A stretch of DNA of 64,000 nucleotides from Opisthocomus hoazin. Its lineage: Eukaryota > Chordata > Aves > Opisthocomiformes > Opisthocomidae. Every line of letters begins with the position of its first letter. The stretch's first letter is position 1. The position numbers were made by a program, and so were the translations under genes. The notes under the pieces were generated by a model. That model saw nothing but the letters and a program-made list of their open reading frames with translations, ran no database searches and was not told the DNA's origin. The stretch is taken from assembly GCF_030867145.1 (NCBI RefSeq), contig NC_134434.1, positions 2,294,001 through 2,358,000 of the forward strand, read 5' to 3'. Positions 39,090 through 49,500 of the stretch are shown in pieces.

Positions 39090-40505
39090 TCACACCTCCG
39101 ACTCCAGGCTGGAGACCCGTCGCCAGGACCCGCCGGCACATGGACTCGTCACCCCGCGGGCCACCACCGGGTCCCTCCTCTCCGTCCCCGCCGCCCGCAG
39201 CAATGCCGGCTCCCCGTGCCTCCCGCAGTCTCTGCAGCCGCTGTCCCAGCGCCCGAACCCCCGCCTGCAGCCCGCCGGCACCCCGGGGTGCTCCCGGGGC
39301 GGCCGGGACCCCCGCGAGAGGTGCCCCAGGTAGAGGGGCGGGTTGGCGTAGGAGTTCACGCAGGCGTAGGGCGCGCACGCCGGCGCGGTGCCGGTGGCAC
39401 GAGGGTTTTGCCGGCAAGCCTCGCGGTAGGACGGCAGCCTGGCCACGGGCGAGCGCGGTGCCAGCCGGCCGGGGGCCCGGGGACAGCGGGGGCCGCAGCT
39501 GTAGCCGCCCTCAGCTTCGGGGAAGAGGTCCGGGAGGTCAGCGCGGGCGGGTGGGTGCTCAGCACCGCAGTGCCGCAGCCCCCCGGGACGCCGCTTCTCG
39601 CCCCGCTCCCCGGGCGCCCTGGCTGAGCTCGCCCACCCGCTCGGCTTCTCCCGCTCCATCACCGCAGCCTCCGGCCGGGCCAGGTCGCCCCCCGCTCTGC
39701 AAGTCCTGGTGGCCTTCGGGAAGGCTCCGCGAGGGCAGGATGGAGCCAGGAAGGGGCTGCCCACCTCCCGCCTCTTCTCCGCCACCGAGAGCGGCTGGGG
39801 CAGCGTCCCCGAGCCCCCGTGTCCCCCGTCCCCCTGGAGCAGGGGGGGGTTTGGCAGCCGGTCCCCCCACCCCGCCGGCCGCTTGTGCTCCCTGTAGATG
39901 TCCGGGGGTGGGAGGTCCCTGGGGGACGTGGGCGGTGGAAGGGGAGCCCCAATGTGGTTCCCCACCAGCGCCTGCTCCCCAAAATCCACCCCTGGGGAGG
40001 TCTTCACCGAGAGGTGGGGGAAACCCGGGAGGGCTTCATCCCCCCCACAGCCACCCCGAAACTTCAGGGGGTGGAGGAGGCGGGGGACGTGCTCCTTCAC
40101 CCCTCTCCACTTCTCCTCCCCGGGCAGCCGGGAGTCCACGGGGATGGGCTGGGGCAGCGGCAGCCCTAGGGGAGCCCCCTTGGCAGCGTGGGCTCTCCCC
40201 ATCCTCTCCGAGGGGCCCGGGCCGGAGGAGGGGGCCCGGTGGGCGCCGGTGCTGTTCTGCACCACGAGCTGGGGTGTCCTCAGGGAGAAGGTGGTGTGGA
40301 GGCGCTCGCTGCGGCTGCTCCAGTCCTCGATGGTACGGGTGGCCTGCTCCAGCGAGCCGCCCACGCTGGCCGTCGACACCATCTCCTTGGCTGCCTGCAG
40401 CATCTTCAGCACGTTGGCCTGGGCCGAGCTGGCGGTGACATCGGGCGTGGGCGCCCGCGCAGGGCTCGCCAGGGTCTGCACTCCGCTGAAGCAGCTGTAG
40501 ATGCC
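39090..40505 (-). CDS. GRIN2C: GRIN2C coding exon 12 (C-terminal tail, stop)
   Basis: This 1416-nt terminal exon follows CTCTCCGCAG and encodes residues 865-1335 and TGA (39092-39090). It starts [15 protein letters not shown], the conserved beginning of the GluN2 tail. It then runs through low-complexity Pro/Gly/Arg/Ser-rich sequence and returns to conserved blocks: [19 protein letters not shown], and the terminal [16 protein letters not shown] is the class I PDZ ligand for PSD-95-type scaffolds. The exon is extremely GC-rich, which leaves a 531-codon antisense frame open across it; I treat that frame as a shadow. Confidence 0.96.
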   Translation of the reverse strand, partial: GIYSCFSGVQTLASPARAPTPDVTASSAQANVLKMLQAAKEMVSTASVGGSLEQATRTIEDWSSRSERLHTTFSLRTPQLVVQNSTGAHRAPSSGPGPSERMGRAHAAKGAPLGLPLPQPIPVDSRLPGEEKWRGVKEHVPRLLHPLKFRGGCGGDEALPGFPHLSVKTSPGVDFGEQALVGNHIGAPLPPPTSPRDLPPPDIYREHKRPAGWGDRLPNPPLLQGDGGHGGSGTLPQPLSVAEKRREVGSPFLAPSCPRGAFPKATRTCRAGGDLARPEAAVMEREKPSGWASSARAPGERGEKRRPGGLRHCGAEHPPARADLPDLFPEAEGGYSCGPRCPRAPGRLAPRSPVARLPSYREACRQNPRATGTAPACAPYACVNSYANPPLYLGHLSRGSRPPREHPGVPAGCRRGFGRWDSGCRDCGRHGEPALLRAAGTERRDPVVARGVTSPCAGGSWRRVSSLESEV

Positions 40506-43500
40506 CTGCGGAGAGAAGGGGTGGCCCCACCATCAGGGGTTCTGCATCCACAGACCCGCCCCATCAAGCCGAGATGCTGCTGAGATGTCTTGACAGCACC
40601 AATGTCCCCTCCCGAGTGCTGACACCGTGCTCGACCGCCCCTTTCCCCGGGGATGCCAACACGGGCGCTGGGCCATTCCCAGGGCTGAGCCCTTTTCCAA
40701 AATAACCGGCTTTGCTCCCCAACCAAGAGCTCACATCAGCGTGAGCATCTCCAGCCCCTCCTACGCGGGTCGGAGGGCTGATGCCCACCAAGCCGTGCCC
40801 ATCCCCATGACACCGTGCGAGGACATCTGGGCCCCTCGAGAACCCCCGGCAGCAACACTCACCCTGCTGATGGCCAGGAGGAAGTCAAGCTTGTGGGACT
40901 TGGGGACAGAGTGACGCAGCTTCCAGTAGACGAGGTGCTCCCAGGCGAAGACCAGCAGGCTCAGCCCCATGGCCACCAGCAGCATGTAGAAAACCCCGGC
41001 CATGTTGTCGATGTCCAACTTGCTGCTCATCACTTCGTTCTTCTCGTTCTGGCAGATCCCTGACAGCCAAACTGTCTCCAGCTTCTGGGTCTCACCTGGG
41101 GCCAAACACAGACAGCAGTGAGGGGAGGAAAATGTCTCCCCTGGGCATCATCTCCCTAAGCACAGCCCCTGCCCATCCCCATCCCACCATGCCTGGAGGA
41201 GGAGAAAGCCACCCCCAAGCTCCTGGAGCTGTTATGACCTAGTCCTTGCTGCTGCCCTTGGCCTCAGCATCTCACCAGTCACTTGTCCTTCTCCAGGGCC
41301 CTCTCCTATCTCTGTCCCCCGACCCATGTGTCAGCCAGCCATGCTCACTGTCCCCTTCCCAGGCTTCTCCTCCTGACCCTCAGCTATTGTGTATGGCCAT
41401 CTCCAGGATTTTACAGGCTGCAAGAAGAAGAGGGACCCCAGAGGGAACGACCCCCCAGCGCCCAGCTGGAGAGATGCTGCTGGATTTAATGTCACCTGAG
41501 AAGAGCTGGTGGAGAAGACCATCTGACCCATCCCCTCGGAGGCATCCTCCAATGAGCCGTGGAGGCTGTGCAGGGCCTGGGGGCCAAAGCCACCCACACC
41601 ATGGAAGGGACAGACAGTGATTGCTGGTCCCTGGGTCAATTTGCAGGGCAGGGGCGAGGTGAGGACGGGAACAGGGCTAACGAGAAGCTTGCCCGGGCAC
41701 CCACCATCTCCCAGAAACTGGAGCAGGGCCAGGTCGATGGACCGCTTCCAGCGCGAGTCCTTCTGCAGGGCGATGCCGTAGCCCGTGGTGGCAAACACCT
41801 TCCCACTGCCGATGGTCACCAGCTTGCAGCCCTCGTCCTTGCCCGCCATGTAGTTGAGCACCGCCGCATCGTAGATGAAGGCGTCCAGCTTCCTGCCCCG
41901 CCGTTGGAAAGGAGGGTGAGGGGGGGACCCAGCAGCCCTTTTCTGGGGGGCTGTACCCCTTTTTGGGGAATCTGTACCCCTTTCAGATAGTTGTAGCCCA
42001 TCTGGAGAGTGTTGTGTCCTCTTTGGGGGTGTCTGCTCCATCTTGGAGAGCCATAACCCCTCTTGGGGAGGGGGAAGTACCCATTCTGTGGGGGGTCTAT
42101 CCCATTTGGGGGAGCCATACTCCATCTAGGGGGGCTGCATCCCTTTTCGGGGAGCTGTATGAAGCTCTACCCCATCTTCAGGGGGTTGTACCCTGTTTGG
42201 GGGGCCCATACCCCATGCAGAGAAGCCACACAGAGCAATATCCCATGTGGGTGAGTCACACCCAGCCTGGGGAGCCCATATCTCACTTGTGGGGGGCTGT
42301 ACCCCAGCTGAGGAAGCCCCACCCCACCTTGGAGGCACCATACCCCATCTCAAGGAGACTCAGTTCATTTGGGGGAGTCCTGTATCCCGCTTGGAGGATC
42401 CGTATCCCGGATCTGGGAGCTGTACCCCATTTAGGGGAGCCGTACCCCATTTTGAGGCTGGTGAGGGCATCCTCCACGGAGCGTTGGTTGTACTTCACCA
42501 TGTGGGTGTGCATGTCGGGGTAGTTGCTGCGGATGTTCCTCTCGGTGCTGCCGTTGGGGACGGTGCCGAAGCGGAAGGGGGGGTACTGCTCCTGCGGCTT
42601 CTGAAACTGTGACGGGGACCCCCGGGAAGAGGTGTCACACAGAGTCCACGTCCCTGCTGTGTCCCCAGCATGTCCCCCCGACTGGCAGTGACGTGCAGCC
42701 CCCCACAAGTTCTCCCCACCCAAAAAAACTTATTATTTTTTTAGGGATCCCAGCCCAATCGTCAGCCCCACCTTCCTGTCGCTCAGCCCCGACACGGTGT
42801 CGATGTACTGCTCCTGGATCATGAAGGCAGCCAGGTTGGCGGTGTAGCTGGCGAGGAAGATGACAGCGAAGAAGGCCCAGATGAGCACCATGATCTTGCT
42901 GGTGGTGCCCTTGGGGTTCTCAATGGGCACCGAGTTGTTGAAGACCAGAGCCCACAGCAGCCACACCGACTTGCCGATGGTGAAGGAGGGACCTCCTGGC
43001 CCTGTGGGGACAGGGGACGGAGGGGACAGCCATCAGCCTGGCTGGGGATGTGTGTCCCCCTCCAGCTCCCGCCTCTTCCACTCACTTTTGCCGCTGGTGA
43101 GGTTCTGGTTGTAGCCGACGGGGCTGAAATACTCGAACACGAAGACGGTGACAGCCACCACGGTGAGGCACATCACGAACATCATGACCCACACGGCCGG
43201 GCTGTAGGGCTCTGCAAAGTGAGTGGGGCACTGTCAGCCCTGGGCAGCCCCTCGGGACACCCCACGACACCCTGAGAACCCCAGGAGCCCTCCCTGATGG
43301 ACGGGGCTCATCCTCCTGAACATGCCCCTCCTTGGAGAGGAGATAGGAACTGGTGGCACCACAGCTGGGCAGATCCACAGGGAATCAGGAGGGAAAAGGG
43401 ATGCTGCAAGATGGGGGGATGCAGCCATGCCTGAGGAAAATCAGGCTTTCATCGACGGGGAGATGTTAACGAGACACCGCCCATCTCCAGGGTCATCTGA

Positions 43501-46500
43501 ACATGAGGAAGAACTTCTTCCCTCTGAGGGTGACGGAGCCCTGGCCCAGGCTGCCCAGGGAGGCTGTGGAGTCTCCTTCTCTGGAGATATTCCAGCCCCG
43601 CCTGGACAAGGTCCTGTGCAGCCTGCTCTGGGTGACCCTGCTTCAGCAGGGGGGTTGGACTGGGTGACCCACAGAGGTCCCTTCCAACCCCTACTATTCT
43701 GTGATTCTGTGATCGGCAGGTGGGTTTCCCACGGGCTCACGGGTTGTCCCCTGCGATGGCTCTGGCCACGGCGTGACGCCTGCACCGGGCACGGGACCAG
43801 CCCTGCTCAGCCCCTGGGAGAGCCCCCCCGGGAGCCGGGGGTGGGCGGTGAGCCCCCGCCTGCCCGCGATGAGCCGGGCCGGGGCGGCGGGAGCGGTGGG
43901 GATGCTTCCAAGCCCTCCACACGCGGCCGCCGAGGTCCATTTGTCAGCGCGTCCTTCGCTGTCAGGGAGGAGAGGCCTCCCCTGATGGGGACGCGGCTCA
44001 TTAGCAGGGAAGATGGCGGCGCGGGGACCGCAGACCCCGGCCCTCCAGAACCGGGGTGGGATGCTCCGTCTGTCCCCGGGGCCGGTGAAGGTGACCCCGG
44101 CTTCGGGGAGGGGATTGGGCCCCGTAGGGTCAGGGGGACAGGAGGGAAAAGACGTGGCAATGTCCCGCACCCCACGGCATCCCTGACACCTGCACCCCCC
44201 CGCACCCTCCCCGCGTGGGAGCCCGACGCCGGCCGAGCTGGGACGACACCGCCGTGCCCTCGCCGAGAGCCTCCAGCCCTGCCCGAGCGCTCAGGCTGAA
44301 TTTCGCGACGACCTTGGCCAGTGTCCTCCCCTCCCGAGGCCGCAGCTTTGCTTTTTTAAAAACTCATTAAATAAAACTTTTAGCACTGGTGGTTCCCTGC
44401 ACCCGGCTTAGCGACGGGCTCTGGTGATGGTGGCAGAGAAGGGGTCCCCGGAGCAGAGCTCAGAGCTGGCAAACCCCCTCCTCATCTCCCCCCACTTTCC
44501 CATCCTCCCTCCTCCACACAAGTGGTGAAGAAGAGGAATCCACCGATCCCAGGCTCCGTCTCCGTAATAAAAGGATTATTCAGGCAAGAGGAGCAGGAAA
44601 GCCCAAAGCCGGCAGGAAAACCTCCTTCTTCTTCTTAAAAGTTATTAAAACTGAACAATATTTCTAATTTGAATTTGTCGGAAGCACGGGATGAACCCGC
44701 GGTCAGACAAGACAGGCGGATGGCGGGACACGCGGCTCACCCAGGAAGGCGGAGGGGGAGACGGTGCCATTGCTCCTGGCCACCATGACGCTGATGCCCG
44801 TCTCCACGAAGGGCACGGAGAAGTCCACGATCTCGGAGCGCTCCTCGTTGATGGTGAGGGAGCCGATGGCCATGTCCGCGCGCTTGTAGTATACCTGGGG
44901 AAGGGGCAGATGGTCTTGGGACGGGCAGGTGGACAGGCAGAGGGACCCAGACCACCTTCCCCTGGCATTTCCTCATCTCCAGAATTTCCAGCCTTAACTT
45001 TTGTCTGGTTTTTTTTTTTAATATTCATTTCTTAAATGACCAATGCCACAAACACAACCAGCTGTGGGGTCACAAATGTTCAGCTGGCTCCCCTGCTCGT
45101 TCTCCCCCACCAAGCCTTGTCCCATAAGCTCATGCCAAGCTGGCCCCTGCCTGGAATCCCACCACAAACACCCTGAACCCATCTCCAGCAGGAAAGCCCC
45201 AGGCCAGGGCATGCTCTGAGCAGGCAGTGCCCCTCAGGGAGGGCCAAAGGTGAGGTCCGAGCCATGCCCACCCCTACCTCACCAATCATGCCGTTCCAGA
45301 CCCCGCGGACAATCTTGCCGTGTTTGCCGTTGGTCACCAGGTAGAGGTCGTACGAGAACTTCACCACCTTGGCCAGCTTCTTCAGGATGTCGATGCAGAA
45401 GCCCTTGCAGCACAGCTTGGTGTAGGGATCCACGAGACCATTGCCACTGAAACCACACCAGGAAAAAAGGAGTGGACCAACCAAAGATACTCTGAGCTAC
45501 CCCAGTGCCTCCAGGACACCATGAGCCCAGGGACTGGTGGCCAAAATTGCTGAGCTCCATCCTCGCTGCTCACCTATGGGAGGAGTTGGTTTGCTTGCGG
45601 CAGGGCACGGTGTTACGCACGCAGACCCCGGTGCTGGGGTCCGTGTTCTCCACGATGACAAAGGGTCTCTCCTCCAGCGTGGCCACCGTCAGGTGGCGGT
45701 TATCGACCACGGGCTGCAGGAACGAGCCATAGCGGGGCCACACCGGGTACTTCATGTGGATGATGCCTTTCTCCCACTTGCCCACCTGCCCCCAAGGGAG
45801 AGCACACTGTCACACCGGCGAGGGGCTCTGCGGGTCACACGGAGTCCCGTGTTCATCCTCCCCATGTCTTTGGGGATGGTTTCTCCTGGAGCGTTGTTAG
45901 GCTGGAGCTCAGTCGTGGTGAGCCCCATCTCAGCATCCCCTTCCCCATGCACCCACTGACAGTGGGGCAAGGTGTTTCCACCAGGACTCCAAGCACTGCG
46001 CTTGGGTGAGCACAAACCTGGCCAAACTTCATCCAAAACACTTTTAAACTGGAAATAAAACACCTCTGCACAGCTCGTTTCAGGTCTGGGCATTTGGCTG
46101 CTGTTCCCCAGAGGTGGGCAGCTGCACTTTTGATTCTTTTGGAACTTTTGGAACTTTTCAGCCAAATTGCAGGTGAAAAAAACAGTCCTTGGCAGAGCTT
46201 TGGTGCCCACCATTGCCATGAAGCCCCCACCATGGGTACCTTTGCTACCAGCCATGGGTTTTGCATGGGACAACCTGCCCCAAGGTGGGACCCCAGCCCG
46301 TGCACGGCCCCAGGCTCACCCCACCCAGCCACCCCCATCAGTGTGCTGATCCCGGTGTCCTACCATCTCCCAGAGCCGGTGCTGGTTGAGGGAGATCACC
46401 ACCATGGTGGGCCTGACCAGGTAGCCACCTTCATTGAAGGAGAAGTCCCTGTGCTCCCACGTCACATTGAGGAGGTGCCTGGTGGGACACAAAGCCCGTG

Positions 46501-49500
46501 AGCCCCTGGCCATGCAGCCCGACCCCACACAGCCTTTCTTCTCCTCCTCCTCCTCCAGCTCCAGCCAGGCTGCCACAGGTCCCACAGAGACACATGCAGC
46601 TGAGAACTGGTTTACCCCTGTGCAAGGTGCAGTGGGGAGCTGGAGAACACCCTGCCAGCAAGGAGGCACTGAGGATGGACCACTGCAGGGACGGGGGACG
46701 CACAGACTGCCACAGCAGCCCCATGGTGCCACATCCACTCTGCAAAGCACAGCTGTGACCCCCCCCCAAGGCCCCCCTGGATCACAGAGAAGTTTGGAGA
46801 AAGGCAAGGGCTGCTCTGGGTAGATGCTCCACGAGAAACCCAGCTGAGAGGCATGGACTACCAGCTGCAGCCCACAGTGAGCATCGTCCCCTTGCCCACC
46901 AGCTCCATCCTCCTCCTCCCCTGCCCCGTCTCTCTCCGCTCCCCCATTTCCCATCCATCCCAGCAGGTCCCTGGCCCTCACCGGTAGAAGCTGGTGTTGG
47001 TGACAGTGGCCCCAGCGGGAGCCCAGCAGTCCCGTCCCACCTCCGGGAGGTAGCCGTGGGCCCGGAAGAAGCTGGCTGCCCCCATGGCGATGATGGCCAC
47101 CCCATCTCGCACCTTGTGCCGCAGGCTCAGCTTCCAGCTCTCCGTCACCACGCTGATCAGGCCGACAGGGAACGACGCAGGTGGCACCTCCATGTTGCCC
47201 ACTGTCAGGCTTGGCACAATCCAGATGTAGCCTGGCCCCACGAGGCCGGCTTGTTCCGCCATGTCGAAGAGGTACTCGGCCTCATCACGCGAGCAGTAGA
47301 CGATGAGGACCTGGGCATCAATCTGCCGCAGGAGCCGCTGCGTCCTGGAGCTACTCCGCTCCTGGCTCATCTCAAAGGTGAGCACCTCCTGCAGCTCCCA
47401 GCCGAAGTAGCTGGCGTCCGTGAAGGAGCGGATGACGTCCAGGAAGATGTTGTAGCCCGGGTAGAGGCTGGTGATGACAGCAAAGGAGCCCCAGTCATAT
47501 TCCTCCAGCACCTTGAAGATCACCTGGATTTGCTGCTCAATGGAGACACCCAACTGCAGAAAAGCTGAGTCGGGCTCCTGCGGGAGGAGAAGGGGTCAAG
47601 GGCTGCTTCGGCACCATGGTCCGGGTCTCCTCTGCAAGCCACCTTGCATTCACCACCACAAGGGTTCAAGGGAGCCATGAACTGGTGTGGCCCATGGGCT
47701 GGAGACACCCAGAATGGGACTGATCAACTGGTGGTCTCCAAGGAACCTCATTCCCTGCAAAAGGTCAGGCCCTGCAGCCTCTCCTCCACTTCCCAGCTTG
47801 TTGACCAAAATTTCATCCAGTGCTTTCCAAAGGAGACCAACAATTTCTCCTTAAACCAGGAGAGGGAGAGGTGCAAGGGCTCTGCCGGGCGCGTAACTCC
47901 CACCCCAGCTCCAACTCACTGCCTGCTGCCAGAGCCCACACAGGTCCTTCCCTCCCACACCACCTCCCCAGCCATCTGGCCTCTCATTAGCAAACCTTAA
48001 TTGATCTGATTCTGTCTTAAATGAGTCAGCACATGGCACTTGCAGAAGGTCGCGCGCAGGCAGCAGTGTTTTGCCACTCAGACCCCCTCCTACCAGAGAA
48101 GCTGTTTTTCCCGTGGGCCAATGGTCTGGCCAGAGGAGCGAGACCCAGGGAGTCCCAGCTAGGGAATGGGGGCTGCTGGGGACCTCTGACCCATGGGACG
48201 AGGAGGAGGAGAAGCCTTCACACGAGTTCCTCCAGCACCCCCGAAATACCCAACCCCTGGAGAAAGCTGCAGAAAATCACCTGGACCACAGCAAAGCCAT
48301 GACTGATTTTTAGCTGCTTGGAGCTCCACCTGAACCCTCTGCCCCCACCCGAGCCCACAGCACCCACTGCCACCCACTCACAGCGGGCAGCAGCTTGGGC
48401 TGGTCCAGGAGCACCGGTCAGTGCGGGCAGGGCTGCCAAGGTGCCATCCAGGAGGTTTAGACCCCAAAACCTCTGAGCAGCCAGAAGATGAAAGCAGAGC
48501 CCCAGGGAGCAGCAGGGTCTGCACCCCAGGGAAGGAGCCAGCGCCGGGACCCTCCGGTGCCCAGGCTGGGCAGGGCGAGAGGAGCAGCCAGGAGGAGATA
48601 ACCCAAATCTCCTCCCCAGGAGGGACAGGAGCCTCGCCACAGCCCCTTGCTGCCCGCCCAGCACCCTCCAGCCTGGCTCTAGCTCTCCCTGCCGCCAGCG
48701 CATCCCTGCAGGCAGGTGACAGTGACAGTGACAGTGTCTGACGCCGGCGAGGAGCAGAGAAGCCAAAAATCCCGTTTGAGCCCGTGGTGCACCTGAGACG
48801 ACTGCTGCAGCAGAGAGAGGCTTCTCCATGCTGCCTGCCCGGCCATTTCACGGCTGGATCTGGCCCCGATGGGGCACAGAGGGGGTGGACAGGGACGTGC
48901 CAACCCTACTGCTGCCCTGGCACCACGACCCCAGCACCCCATGGTGGGCACAGTCTGGATGGGATGGGGAGCAGGACACCAGAGAAGGTCCCTCCATGGG
49001 GAACTGAAGTCCTCTCCCACGTTCCACCAACAGGGACACCTCCCTGAAGTCCTCTCCCACGTCCCACCGCCCCAGTCAGCCACACCGTCGCAGCCACTGC
49101 CTGTTCCTGCCCACGAGCTGCAGCCCACGGCCCACCAGCATTTCACATCTCTTCTCTATGTCTCTCTAAAAACCCCCCATTTCTCCCACCCTCCTCTGGA
49201 AATTACCCCCAGCAAACACCTCACCTTTGGGGTCAGGACCACAGCAGACCCCCCGCTGATGCTGATGACAGGGACCTGGGTCTGGGAAGAGATGAAGTCA
49301 AGGATCTGGGCCACGGCCTCCGTGCCGACGTTGTCCTCAAAGACGATGCCGTGGATCTTGTGGCTGGCGAGGATGTTGCAGATCTGGGTGAGGAGGGTGC
49401 TGGGGTTGGTGTTGTTGACGATGACCGTGATGGGGTGGATCTCCAGGGGCATGTCCAGGAAGCTCTGGGGACTCAGGCGGGAGCGGATGTGCAGGGGGTA

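Larger units (their letters stand above)
43212..44740 (-). other. GRIN2C: GRIN2C intron, 1529 bp, with CR1 fragment and CpG-rich block
   Basis: Intron from donor GTGAGC (44740) to CTTTGCAG (43212). It holds an antisense CR1 fragment (43496-43713). A CpG-rich block at about 43740-44330 contains a perfect AAGATGGCGGC (YY1-type) site at 44010-44020. An AT-rich stretch lies at 44550-44680. Confidence 0.9.

Noticed and set aside
38843-40438. 531-codon plus-strand open frame opposite the last GRIN2C exon
   Set aside because: It lies exactly antisense to a GC-rich coding exon, is low-complexity Pro/Arg/Ser/Gly, and has no recognisable domain. GC-rich codons suppress stops on the opposite strand.
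43322-44299. 325-codon plus-strand frame running through a CR1 fragment into the intronic CpG block
   Set aside because: It reads CR1 in a non-native frame and then GC-rich sequence without a recognisable domain. It is an accidental chimera.
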